64,000 nucleotides of DNA from Streptomyces anulatus (GTDB lineage: Bacteria; Actinomycetota; Actinomycetes; Streptomycetales; Streptomycetaceae): NCBI RefSeq assembly GCF_014650675.1, contig NZ_BMVK01000004.1, positions 1 to 64,000 on the forward strand, written 5' to 3'. The position numbers and the translations under genes are program-made. Below the pieces are notes generated by a model. It was not told where the DNA came from, did no database searches, and was given only the letters and a program-made list of their open reading frames with translations. Positions 24,362-32,284 of this stretch are shown here, in pieces; the stretch's first letter is position 1, and the number at the start of each line of letters is the position of its first letter.

Positions 24362-24978
24362 CCGCAGGGCCTCAGCATCCTGAAGAGCTCCTTGCGCCCG
24401 GACACGCCCACCTTGTGGAAGACCCGGCTCGCGTAGTTCTTGACGGTCTGCTGGGTGAGGCACAGCTCATCCGCGATCTCCTCGTTCGAGCGTCTGCGGA
24501 GTAAGAGCCCGAGGATCTCCTCCTCGCGTCCGCTCAGTTTCCACTTCCCGCCCGCTGCGGCGTGCCGGGTCACCGGTACGCCCTCGGGCTCGTCGGCCCC
24601 CAGGTGCCAGAAGCCGCGCCCGCTCAGCACATCGTGCAGCCCCTTGACGATGGACTCGGGCGGGCACGACTCGTGCACGAACCCGGCGGCCCCGCCCCTG
24701 ATGCAATCCACCACGCTGCGGGGGGTGTTGTCCCTGCTGTAGAGGATGACCCGGGTGCCGCTCCAGTACGCCAGATTGCCGAGCACCTCCTGCCACTGCT
24801 CGTACTCCACGAGCGCGACGTCGGGCCGGCGTCCGGGGAGGCTGCCGACAGCGGTCGGGTGCGGACAGCCGCCCAGTACGGTGACGCCGGGATCGCCCCG
24901 GAACAGATCGAGAATCGCCTTGCGTATCAAAGGTGACGAGTGCAGGACCATCAGTCCGCGTCTGCCCTTCTCGGCCAT
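24358..24978 (-). CDS. Atypical NarL/LuxR-type response regulator
   Basis: This 206-residue protein has a C-terminal LuxR helix-turn-helix: LSGREEEILGLL, then SNEEIADELCLTQQTVKNYA. The N-terminal half has receiver-like spacing, but the acidic pair of strand 1 is LHSSP and the phospho-acceptor position reads ALVEYEQW, giving Glu instead of Asp. Phosphorylation is therefore unlikely; it may be constitutively active or ligand-gated. No histidine kinase is adjacent. It is co-translated with the enoyl-CoA hydratase and preceded by almost 800 bp of non-coding DNA. Confidence 0.78.
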   Translation of the reverse strand: MAEKGRRGLMVLHSSPLIRKAILDLFRGDPGVTVLGGCPHPTAVGSLPGRRPDVALVEYEQWQEVLGNLAYWSGTRVILYSRDNTPRSVVDCIRGGAAGFVHESCPPESIVKGLHDVLSGRGFWHLGADEPEGVPVTRHAAAGGKWKLSGREEEILGLLLRRRSNEEIADELCLTQQTVKNYASRVFHKVGVSGRKELFRMLRPCG

Positions 24979-25764
24979 ACCAGAACCCCTCGTACTCCAA
25001 CAGCGACGGCTGGCGCCGCGTGTCGTTCGGCATGTTGTGAATGTGTTGAACCGCGTTCGCGGGGTGATGCCCTCCCGCCAGGTGGGAGTCCGCTCCGGTG
25101 TGGCCCCCCGGGGCGGCGGAAAGCGGGATGGCGGCGCCCGTCGGCGCACGATCGTATTGTTGCCGGGATGCCGCCGTGTATTCAGGCGGGGGAGGAATTC
25201 CTTACCGGCGGTTATTACTGGAGCGTAGATATCCCGCGCGGGAATGGGATTCCCCGAGCAAGACGCATCCGCCCCATGTTCGGTTCCACTCTCGCGTACC
25301 TTTGATTCCAGGTTTCGGTGTGCACGTTAAGGCTCTGTGACATCCATGGGAACAGTGGGTCCGGGTGTGTGCACCGTGACGCGGCGGCCGCGGCCGGACC
25401 GGATCGCGGTGGCGCGGCGGGAAACACTGCCTGGTCCGGCAGGGATGGCGTAACCCCGAGGGGTTAGCTGGCTGAGGCACGGCTTCCCCCCTGGTTGTGC
25501 GTTCCAGCCCGGTGGCCGTTCAAGGCCGTGCGGGGTGAACCAATACGAGAGTTCGGGCCCCGAATCCACGCCAACAGTAACCGCAGAGCCTCCGCTTGTC
25601 ACGTAGTGGTTTTTTCCCCGGGGTCAAGAATATGCGCCGGAAATTGACGCGTCCTTTGTTCACGGTTGTACTTCGCGGAAACTGTCCGGCATCCGACCCT
25701 GCGCCGGAGATGTCCGTATTCACCCGGGGGGTGAGGGCTCGTCCGGCCATGCTTAGCTGGAGCC
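24979..25764. other. Long non-coding intergenic region
   Basis: These 786 bp separate the divergent regulator and IMPase genes. No convincing gene was found on either strand. GC content drops in places. Visible elements are a perfect palindrome TAACCCC-GA-GGGGTTA at 25451-25466 and a plus-strand promoter with TTGACG (25644-25649), a 17-bp spacer and TGTACT (25667-25672), suitable for the IMPase gene. A small RNA or leader is possible but unsupported. Confidence 0.55.
25644..25672 (+). promoter_or_regulatory. Candidate sigma70-type promoter for the IMPase gene
   Basis: TTGACG and TGTACT are separated by exactly 17 bp, about 93 bp before the ATG at 25765. Both hexamers are good for a Streptomyces housekeeping promoter. 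Confidence 0.5.
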
Positions 25765-26610
25765 ATGATCGATGACTTCCTGTACGGGACCGCCGGGCAC
25801 ACCGGACCGCCGGCCGAGGTCGAGGCCGCCGTGCGCGCCGCCGCCGCGGCCGAGATCATGCCGCGCCATCGGAAGCTCGCCGCCCACGAGATCATCGAGA
25901 AGAGCGGCCCGCACGACCTGGTCACCGCCGCCGACCGGCTGGCCGAGGAGCACCTCACCGCCGCCCTCACGAAACTGCTGCCCGGCTCGGTCGTCGTCGG
26001 TGAGGAGTCCGTGCATGCCGACCCGGCGGTCTACGAGGCCCTCGACGGCGACGCCCCGGTCTGGATCGTCGACCCGGTCGACGGCACCCGCCAGTTCGTC
26101 CGGGGCGAGGCCGGCTTCTGCACCCTGGTCGCCCTCGCCCTCCACGGCGAGGTGCACGCCTCCTGGACGTACGCACCGGTCCGGGGCGAGATGGCCATAG
26201 CCGTACGCGGACGGGGCGCCACGCTCAACGGGGCGCCGATACGCTCCGGGGCGCCCGCACCCGGCGCCGTGCTGAAGGTGGCGATGTCGCACCCCGACTA
26301 CACCACCGAGGCCCAGAAGCGGGCCCTGCTCGGCCTGCGCACCGAATCCATCGCGGCCCGCCCCTGCGGCTCGGCCGGACTCGAGTACCTCGCCGTCGCC
26401 CGCGGCTCCCTGGACGCCGTCGCCTTCAACTGGGAGTACGCCTGGGACCACGCCGCGGGCCTGCTCCTGGTCACCGAGGCGGGCGGCGCCCAGTCGACCC
26501 TGTCCGGCGCCCCGTTCCGCATCGCGGGCGGCAACGACCTGCCGTTCACGGCCGCCCGCGACGAGGCCACCGCCCAGCGCGTCCTGGCCGCCCTGCGCAC
26601 GGGCGGCTGA
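25765..26610 (+). CDS. Inositol monophosphatase-family phosphatase
   Basis: This 281-residue member of the lithium-sensitive phosphatase family has metal ligands GEES, WIVDPVDGTRQF and WDHAAGLLLVTEAGG in the usual order. Possible substrates are inositol-1-phosphate, histidinol-phosphate or 3'-phosphoadenosine-5'-phosphate, and the motifs do not separate these. It is probably magnesium-dependent and cytoplasmic. It stands alone, with its own promoter candidate, and is followed by the FAD oxidoreductase about 100 bp downstream on the same strand. Confidence 0.85.
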   Translation: MIDDFLYGTAGHTGPPAEVEAAVRAAAAAEIMPRHRKLAAHEIIEKSGPHDLVTAADRLAEEHLTAALTKLLPGSVVVGEESVHADPAVYEALDGDAPVWIVDPVDGTRQFVRGEAGFCTLVALALHGEVHASWTYAPVRGEMAIAVRGRGATLNGAPIRSGAPAPGAVLKVAMSHPDYTTEAQKRALLGLRTESIAARPCGSAGLEYLAVARGSLDAVAFNWEYAWDHAAGLLLVTEAGGAQSTLSGAPFRIAGGNDLPFTAARDEATAQRVLAALRTGG

Positions 26611-26706
26611 CCCGCCACGACCGAACCCGGGGTACCCGCGTACACACGGTCGGTGGCGGCGAATATCCTGGGGGTCCGACTGCCGGCCGACGAATGGAGT
26701 CCCAAG

Positions 26707-28122
26707 GTGCCGTCGATGCTCGATGCGGTCGTGGTGGGCGCGGGGCCCAACGGACTGACCGCCGCAGTCGAACTGGCCCGCCGGGGCTGCTCGGTGGAGG
26801 TCCACGAGGCGCACGACACCATCGGCGGGGGAGCCCGCACCGAGGAGCTGACCCTCCCGGGGTTCCGGCACGACCCCTGTTCCGCCGTGCACCCCCTCGC
26901 GATCGGCTCGCCCGCGTTCCGGGGCATGCCGCTGGACCGCCACGGCCTCCAGTGGCTGCACCCCGAGATCGACCTCGCGCACCCCTTCCCGGACGGCACC
27001 GCCGCCACGCTCACCCGCTCGGTGGGGGAGAGCGCGATGTCACTGGGGGCCGCCGACGCCGGGGCCTACCGCCGCCTGATGGCCCCCTTCGTCGGCCGCT
27101 GGGACACCCTGGCCGCCGACTTCCTGCGCACCCCCTGGGACGGCCTGCCCCGCGACCCCTACCGGCTGGCCCGCTTCGGTCTGCTCGGCCTCCAGCCCGC
27201 CACCTGGCTCTCCCGCCGCTTCTCCGGTGAGAAGGCCCCCGGCCTCTTCGCCGGGCTCGCCGCCCACGCCATAGCTCCCACCAGCGGATTCGCCACCGCG
27301 GCCATCGCCCTCGTCTTCGCGCTCGCCGCCCACGAGAACGGCTGGCCGGTGCCGCGCGGCGGCTCCCAGTCCATCTCGGACGCCCTCGCCTCCTACCTCC
27401 GCGAACAGGGCGGCACGATCCGCACCGGCAGCGAGGTCAAGCGCCTGGACGATCTCCCGCCCGCCCGCGCCTACATCTTCGACACCTCGCCCTCCGCCCT
27501 CGCCCGGATCGCGGGCCTCGGCTCCGCGTACCACCGCTACCGCTACGGCGCCTCCGCCTTCAAGATCGACTACGCGCTGTCGGGCCCCGTCCCCTGGACC
27601 GCGCCCCAGGCCCGCCGCGCGGGCACCGTCCACATCGGCCCCGACGCCGGAACGATCGACGCCGCACTGACGGCGGCCGTCGCGGGCCGCGACCCCGACG
27701 TCCCCTTCCTCATCACCGCGCAGCCCAGCGTGATCGACCCCTCCCGGGCCCCCGAAGGGCGCCATGTCTTCTGGGCGTACGGGCACGTGCCGGCGGGCTG
27801 GGAGGGCGACGCCACCGACGTCATCGAACGCCAGCTGGAGCGTTTCGCCCCCGGGTTCCGCGATCTCGTGCTCGCCCGCGCCCTCGCGGGCCCGCCCCAA
27901 CTCGCCGCGCGCAACGCCAATTACGTCGGCGGCGACATCGCGTGCGGGGCTTTCGCCGGTCTCCAGACGCTGATCCGCCCCAAGCTCGCCCGCGTCCCCT
28001 ACGCCACCGCGCACCCCGCGGTCTTCCTCTGCTCCTCGGCCACCCCGCCCGGACCCGGGGTCCACGGCATGTCCGGCCACCACGCCGCCAAGGCCGTATG
28101 GCGAAGGCTGCGGGCCTCCTGA
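26707..28122 (+). CDS. FAD-dependent oxidoreductase, phytoene desaturase-like
   Basis: This 471-residue flavoprotein has the N-terminal dinucleotide motif [20 protein letters not shown], then [15 protein letters not shown], and a C-terminal [16 protein letters not shown] that closes the FAD site. This matches the NAD(P)/FAD-dependent amine oxidase and carotenoid-desaturase/isomerase superfamily. GTG 26707 follows GGAG by seven bases; ATG 26716 is an alternative. No carotenoid genes are nearby, so the substrate is unknown. Confidence 0.82.
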   Translation: MPSMLDAVVVGAGPNGLTAAVELARRGCSVEVHEAHDTIGGGARTEELTLPGFRHDPCSAVHPLAIGSPAFRGMPLDRHGLQWLHPEIDLAHPFPDGTAATLTRSVGESAMSLGAADAGAYRRLMAPFVGRWDTLAADFLRTPWDGLPRDPYRLARFGLLGLQPATWLSRRFSGEKAPGLFAGLAAHAIAPTSGFATAAIALVFALAAHENGWPVPRGGSQSISDALASYLREQGGTIRTGSEVKRLDDLPPARAYIFDTSPSALARIAGLGSAYHRYRYGASAFKIDYALSGPVPWTAPQARRAGTVHIGPDAGTIDAALTAAVAGRDPDVPFLITAQPSVIDPSRAPEGRHVFWAYGHVPAGWEGDATDVIERQLERFAPGFRDLVLARALAGPPQLAARNANYVGGDIACGAFAGLQTLIRPKLARVPYATAHPAVFLCSSATPPGPGVHGMSGHHAAKAVWRRLRAS

Positions 28123-28167
28123 ACGGACCGGGCGGCGAAGGCCCCCGGCGCGCGGCATGATGTCCGC

Positions 28168-28701
28168 ATGAGCACCTCTGTCTCCCCCGTCGTACGGCTG
28201 GTCCGCGGCGACATCACCGACCAGTCCGTCGACGTCATCGTCAACGCGGCGAACTCCTCGCTGCTCGGCGGCGGCGGAGTCGACGGCGCCATCCACCGGC
28301 ACGGCGGACCCGACATCCTCGCCGCCTGCCGTGAACTGCGCGCCTCGCACTACGGAAAGGGACTGCCCACCGGGCAGGCCGTCGCCACCACCGCGGGGCG
28401 CCTCGACGCCCGGTGGATCGTGCACACGGTCGGCCCGGTCTTCTCCGGCGCCCAGGACCGCTCCGCCCTGCTCGCCTCCTGCTACCGCGAATCCCTGCGC
28501 CTGGCAGCGGAGTTGGGTGCCAGGTCCATCGCGTTCCCGGCGATCTCCACCGGCATCTACGGCTGGCCGATGGACGACGGTGCCCGGATCGCCGTACGCA
28601 CGGTCCTGGCGGAGACCGTGGAGCCGGTCGAAGAGGTGCGCTTCGTGCTCTTCGACGCCCACGCGTACGTGGAGTTCGAGGAAGTCCTCGCGATGCGCTG
28701 A
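28168..28701 (+). CDS. Macrodomain protein (O-acetyl-ADP-ribose deacetylase type)
   Basis: This 177-residue single macrodomain has VNAANSSLLGGGGVDGAIH for ADP-ribose binding, the second loop AISTGIYGWP and the GDITDQSVDVIVN entry. It closely resembles MacroD/YmdB-type enzymes that hydrolyse O-acetyl-ADP-ribose or remove ADP-ribose from proteins. It lies 46 bp downstream of the FAD oxidoreductase and may be transcribed with it. Confidence 0.9.
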   Translation: MSTSVSPVVRLVRGDITDQSVDVIVNAANSSLLGGGGVDGAIHRHGGPDILAACRELRASHYGKGLPTGQAVATTAGRLDARWIVHTVGPVFSGAQDRSALLASCYRESLRLAAELGARSIAFPAISTGIYGWPMDDGARIAVRTVLAETVEPVEEVRFVLFDAHAYVEFEEVLAMR

Positions 28702-28735
28702 GACCGCGCCCCCGGCCACCGGGAGGGTTCGGTCG

Positions 28736-28775
28736 CCTGTCGGATTTCCGCGCGAGGGCCCTGTCGGATTTCCGC
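28736..28775. repeat. Exact 16-bp direct repeat upstream of ada-alkA
   Basis: CCTGTCGGATTTCCGC occurs at 28736-28751 and 28760-28775, offset 24 bp (just over two helical turns). It lies 37-76 bp before the ATG of the Ada-type regulator gene. AraC-family proteins typically bind direct repeats with this phasing, so autoregulation by methylated Ada is plausible. Confidence 0.65.
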
Positions 28776-28811
28776 CAGCCAAGCCCCTGACCGGTGCACC
28801 ATCCTGGAACC

Positions 28812-30284
28812 ATGCACACCGACACCGAGCGCTGCGTGCGAGCCGTCCAGTCCAAGGACGCCCGGTTCGACGGCTGGTTCTTCACCGCGGTCCTCACCAC
28901 CCGGATCTACTGCCGCCCCAGCTGCCCCGTCGTACCGCCCAAGGTCCGCAACATGACCTTCTACCCGAGCGCCGCCGCCTGCCAGCAGGCCGGATTCCGG
29001 GCCTGCAAGCGGTGCCGCCCCGACACCAGCCCCGGATCCCCCGAGTGGAACGCCCGCGCCGACTCCGTCGCCCGCGCCATGCGCCTGATCCGGGACGGGG
29101 TCGTCGACCGCGAGGGCGTGCCCGGGCTCGCCTCACGGCTCGGCTACTCCGCACGGCAGATCGAACGCCAGCTGCTGGCCGAGCTGGGCGCCGGCCCGCT
29201 CGCCCTGGCCCGCGCCCAGCGGGCGCAGACCGCCCGCCTCCTCATCGAGACGACCGCGCTGCCCATGGCCGAGGTCGCGTTCGCCGCCGGCTTCTCCTCG
29301 ATCCGCACCTTCAACGAGACGGTCCGCGAGGTCTTCGGCCTGGCCCCCGGCGAACTGCGCACCCGGGCCGCCCGGGGCCCCCGGCCCGCCGCCGTACCGG
29401 GCGTCATCGCGCTCCGCCTCCCTTACCGGGCCCCGCTCAACCCCAGCAACCTCTTCGGCCACCTCGCCGCGACCGCCGTCCCCGGCGTGGAGGAGTGGCG
29501 GGACGGCGCGTACCGGCGCACCCTCACCCTCCCGTACGGGCACGGAATCGTCGCCCTGACCCCGAAGTCCGACCACGTCGCCTGCCGGCTCTCCCTCACC
29601 GACCCCCGCGACCTCACCCGGGCCATCAGCCGCTGCCGCTGGCTCCTGGACCTGGACGCGGACCCGGTCGCCGTCGACGCGCAACTGCGCACCGACCCGC
29701 TGCTGGCCCCGCTGGTCGACGCGGGCCCCGGCCGGCGGGTGCCCCGCACCGTGGACGGCGCGGAGTTCGCCGTACGCGCGGTGCTCGGCCAGCAGGTCTC
29801 CACCGCCGCCGCCCGCACCCACGCGGCCCGGCTGGTCACCGCCCACGGCGTCCCGGTCGAGGACCCCGAGGGCGGGCTGACGCACCTCTTCCCGACCGCC
29901 GGGGCGCTGGCGGGCCTCGACCCGGAGGCCCTCGCGCTGCCGCGCACCCGCCGCACCACGCTCACCACCCTCGTCGCCGCCCTCGCGGAGGACCGGCTGC
30001 GGCTCGACACCGACACCGAGTGGGAGCGGGCCCGCGCCGAACTGGCCGCACTGCCCGGCTTCGGCCCCTGGACGGTCGAGTCCATCGCCATGCGGGCCCT
30101 CGGGGACCCCGACGCCTTCCTCCCCACCGACCTCGGCATCCGCCGGGCGGCCGAGCGGCTGGGCCTGCCGGCCACCCCCGCCGCCCTCACCGCACGGGCC
30201 GCCGACTGGCGCCCCTGGCGGGCCTACGCCGTGCAGTACCTCTGGACGGTGGACGACCACCCCATCAACCACCTGCCCGCCTGA
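28812..30284 (+). CDS. alkA: Ada regulator fused to AlkA 3-methyladenine DNA glycosylase
   Basis: This 490-residue three-part protein has an Ada zinc domain (about 1-75) with Cys34, Cys38, Cys65 and Cys68, in which the first should accept methyl groups from phosphotriesters. An AraC-type helix-turn-helix pair follows (about 85-185; AEVAFAAGFSSIRTFNETVR), then an AlkA glycosylase domain (about 200-490) with the helix-hairpin-helix LPGFGPWTVESIAMRALG and catalytic Asp in PTDLGI. It thus senses alkylation, activates transcription and removes damaged bases. Ogt lies 30 bp downstream, making an adaptive-response operon. Confidence 0.93.
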   Translation: MHTDTERCVRAVQSKDARFDGWFFTAVLTTRIYCRPSCPVVPPKVRNMTFYPSAAACQQAGFRACKRCRPDTSPGSPEWNARADSVARAMRLIRDGVVDREGVPGLASRLGYSARQIERQLLAELGAGPLALARAQRAQTARLLIETTALPMAEVAFAAGFSSIRTFNETVREVFGLAPGELRTRAARGPRPAAVPGVIALRLPYRAPLNPSNLFGHLAATAVPGVEEWRDGAYRRTLTLPYGHGIVALTPKSDHVACRLSLTDPRDLTRAISRCRWLLDLDADPVAVDAQLRTDPLLAPLVDAGPGRRVPRTVDGAEFAVRAVLGQQVSTAAARTHAARLVTAHGVPVEDPEGGLTHLFPTAGALAGLDPEALALPRTRRTTLTTLVAALAEDRLRLDTDTEWERARAELAALPGFGPWTVESIAMRALGDPDAFLPTDLGIRRAAERLGLPATPAALTARAADWRPWRAYAVQYLWTVDDHPINHLPA

Positions 30285-30314
30285 CGCGGACACGGAGACA
30301 AGGACACCGCTCCC

Positions 30315-30851
30315 ATGACCACGACCTCCACCACCCCCGCCTCCCCGGTGACCAAGCAGCACACGGTCCTCGACAGCCCCTACGGTCCGCTGACGCTCGT
30401 CGCCACCGACGGCGTCCTCTCGGCCCTCTACATGACCGACCAGCGCCACCGCCCGCCCGAGGAGACCTTCGGCGTCCCGGACCCGGAGCCCTTCGGCGAG
30501 GTGATCCAGCAGCTCACCGAGTACTTCGCCGGGGACCGCACCGCCTTCGACCTCCCGCTGGACCTGGCGGGCACACCGTTCCAGCGGAGGGTGTGGGCGG
30601 AGCTGCTGAAGATCCCGTACGGCGAGACCCGTACGTACGGCGAGCTGGCCGAGGAGCTCGGCAAACCGGGCGCCTCGCGGGCGGTAGGACTGGCCAACGG
30701 CAAGAACCCCGTCGGGATCATCGTGCCGTGCCACCGGGTGATCGGAGCCTCCGGGAGCCTCACCGGCTACGGCGGCGGCCTGGACCGCAAGCAGCGGCTG
30801 CTCGCCTTCGAGAGCGGTGGGACGGACGACGGGGTGCCGGCGCTGTTCTGA
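30315..30851 (+). CDS. ogt: Methylated-DNA--protein-cysteine methyltransferase
   Basis: This 178-residue protein has the acceptor site IIVPCHRVIG with Cys139, the helix-turn-helix TYGELAEELGKPGASRAVGLA and the C-terminal GGLDRKQRLLAFE. It reverses O6-methylguanine in a suicidal reaction. It is probably co-transcribed with the Ada-AlkA fusion gene. Confidence 0.93.
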   Translation: MTTTSTTPASPVTKQHTVLDSPYGPLTLVATDGVLSALYMTDQRHRPPEETFGVPDPEPFGEVIQQLTEYFAGDRTAFDLPLDLAGTPFQRRVWAELLKIPYGETRTYGELAEELGKPGASRAVGLANGKNPVGIIVPCHRVIGASGSLTGYGGGLDRKQRLLAFESGGTDDGVPALF

Positions 30852-30855
30852 GAGC

Positions 30856-30892
30856 GGACCGGGGGCGTGCCGAAGCCGGTACGCCCCGGTCC
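30856..30892. terminator. Bidirectional terminator
   Basis: The stem GGACCGGGGGCGTGCCG pairs with CGGTACGCCCCGGTCC around a short loop, with one bulged G and one G-U pair. It lies between convergent ogt and the GDT1-family gene. Confidence 0.75.
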
Positions 30893-30900
30893 CGCGCTCC

Positions 30901-31485
30901 TCAGCCGGTGAAGATCTCCACGGCCGTCCAGAGGGCGAGGCCCAGCATGCAGATCCCGCCGATGCGCTGCACGGTCTTCAGCGGTACGCGCTTCGCGATG
31001 AACTTCCCCGCGAGCAGCGCCAGCGCCGAGACCGACATCAGGGCGGCGGCCGCGCCGATCGCCGTGGACCAGGTGCCGTTGCTCGCCGCGAGGTTGGCGG
31101 TGGTGATCTGCGTCAGGTCGCCCCACTCGCTGATGAAGACCGCCATGAACGCGGTCGTGTAGACCGGCCAGAACCCGGTCACGGTCTTCACCTCGGCGTC
31201 CTCGTCGTCGTCCCCGCCGCTGCCGCGCAGCAGCATGAACGCGCCGAACGCGAAGAGCGAGGCCGAGACGAGCTTGACGATCCAGTCGGGCAGCAGTCCG
31301 ATGAGGCTGCCCGCGCCGACGGCGATGGCGACGTGCACGACGAACGCGGACGAGGTGCCGAACCACACGTACAGCGGGCGCATCCGCGTGCCCATGGCCA
31401 GCGACGCGAACATCGTCTTGTCGGGGAGCTCCGCGAGGAAGATCAGCCCGAAGGCGGTGATGATCGCCAGAGGATCGAGATGCAT
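30901..31485 (-). CDS. GDT1/TMEM165-family manganese exporter
   Basis: This 194-residue polytopic membrane protein has two copies of the family signature, ELPDKT (19-24) and EWGDLT (after a DDDEDAE acidic loop), each at the start of a three-helix repeat. The family exports manganese (or calcium) in exchange for protons. ATG 31485 is chosen because the first signature helix starts about 10 residues later. The upstream yybP-ykoY riboswitch independently supports manganese as the substrate. Confidence 0.88.
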   Translation of the reverse strand: MHLDPLAIITAFGLIFLAELPDKTMFASLAMGTRMRPLYVWFGTSSAFVVHVAIAVGAGSLIGLLPDWIVKLVSASLFAFGAFMLLRGSGGDDDEDAEVKTVTGFWPVYTTAFMAVFISEWGDLTQITTANLAASNGTWSTAIGAAAALMSVSALALLAGKFIAKRVPLKTVQRIGGICMLGLALWTAVEIFTG

Positions 31486-31607
31486 TCCGGGTGGCTTTCT
31501 GTTCGAGCCGGGCCCCGGATCTTCGCGAAGCGCCGCTCGGGCTGTTCGGAGGACCACTCGGCCCGGCATGACGGCTCCGCCCACAGGACGTGGGCGTGTC
31601 ATACAGG

Positions 31608-31719
31608 ACCGAAGGTCTCGCCCGCCCGTGGGAATCCTCTGCAGGACACACGAGCCCGGCCACCGGGAACCCGAAGGCTCCAGTATGTCGACGACCGGTT
31701 TGCGGGGCTACTCCCCTTC
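31608..31719 (-). promoter_or_regulatory. yybP-ykoY manganese riboswitch
   Basis: Reading the minus strand from 31719: GAAGGGGAGTAGCCCC contains the invariant L1 loop GGGGAGTAG, followed by GGTCGTCGACATACTGG, and the second conserved loop GGCGAGACCTTCGGTCC ends near 31608. These are the two metal-binding loops of the yybP-ykoY class. A hairpin GCCCACGTCCTGTGGGC (31594-31578) just downstream may be the expression platform. It precedes the manganese exporter gene by about 120 bases, as expected for induction by Mn(II). Confidence 0.82.
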
Positions 31720-31851
31720 GCAGCCGTCAACACTACCCCAATCGGCCGGCCTCGGGGGCTGGTGTTCGAACCGTCGGCGCCTCGGTAGAGTCGTGATGAT
31801 CACCCGACCGGTGGTGGTCGCTGCCATCCCCACCGCGACGGGAAGTGCCCC

Positions 31852-32256
31852 ATGAGCCGCCGCCCCCGCAAGGACGTGCCCGCCCAGGGCGTCCCCCGGC
31901 CCACCGTCAGCGTCTGCCGGGGCTGCTGCTGCGGCACCGAAAAGATCCCGGGCGTCGACCACGCGGGCCAGCTGGCACGGCTGCGCACCGGTCTGGCGGG
32001 CGCCGCCACCGTACGGGCGGTCGAGTGCCTGGACGCCTGCGAACAGGGCAACGTGATCGTCGTGCAGCCCTCCGCCGAGGGCCGCCGTGCCGGGGGCCGG
32101 CCGGTCTGGCTGGGCCTGGTCAACGACCAGCACGCCGAGCAGGACATCGTGACCTGGGCGGCGGCGGGCGGCCCGGGGCTCGCGGACGCCCCGGACATCC
32201 TCGACCTGTACGTCTTCCAGCCCTCCCGCCGGGTCCGGGCGGGGCTGGACGACTGA
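31852..32256 (+). CDS. Thioredoxin-like 2Fe-2S ferredoxin domain protein
   Basis: This 134-residue protein has cysteines in VCRGCCCGTEK (about 22-32) and CLDACEQGNV (about 59-68), the spacing of thioredoxin-fold 2Fe-2S ferredoxins that carry the cluster alone. No partner oxidoreductase is adjacent, so the redox partner is unknown. The ATG follows shortly after the divergent riboswitch region, so the two genes share a promoter region. Confidence 0.75.
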   Translation: MSRRPRKDVPAQGVPRPTVSVCRGCCCGTEKIPGVDHAGQLARLRTGLAGAATVRAVECLDACEQGNVIVVQPSAEGRRAGGRPVWLGLVNDQHAEQDIVTWAAAGGPGLADAPDILDLYVFQPSRRVRAGLDD

Positions 32257-32284
32257 GGGCCCTCCCGCCGGCAGGAGTCTCCCG

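Noticed and set aside
25202..25602. Small genes in the 24979-25764 gap
   Set aside because: Candidate frames overlap, lack ribosome-binding sites and show no Streptomyces third-position GC bias.
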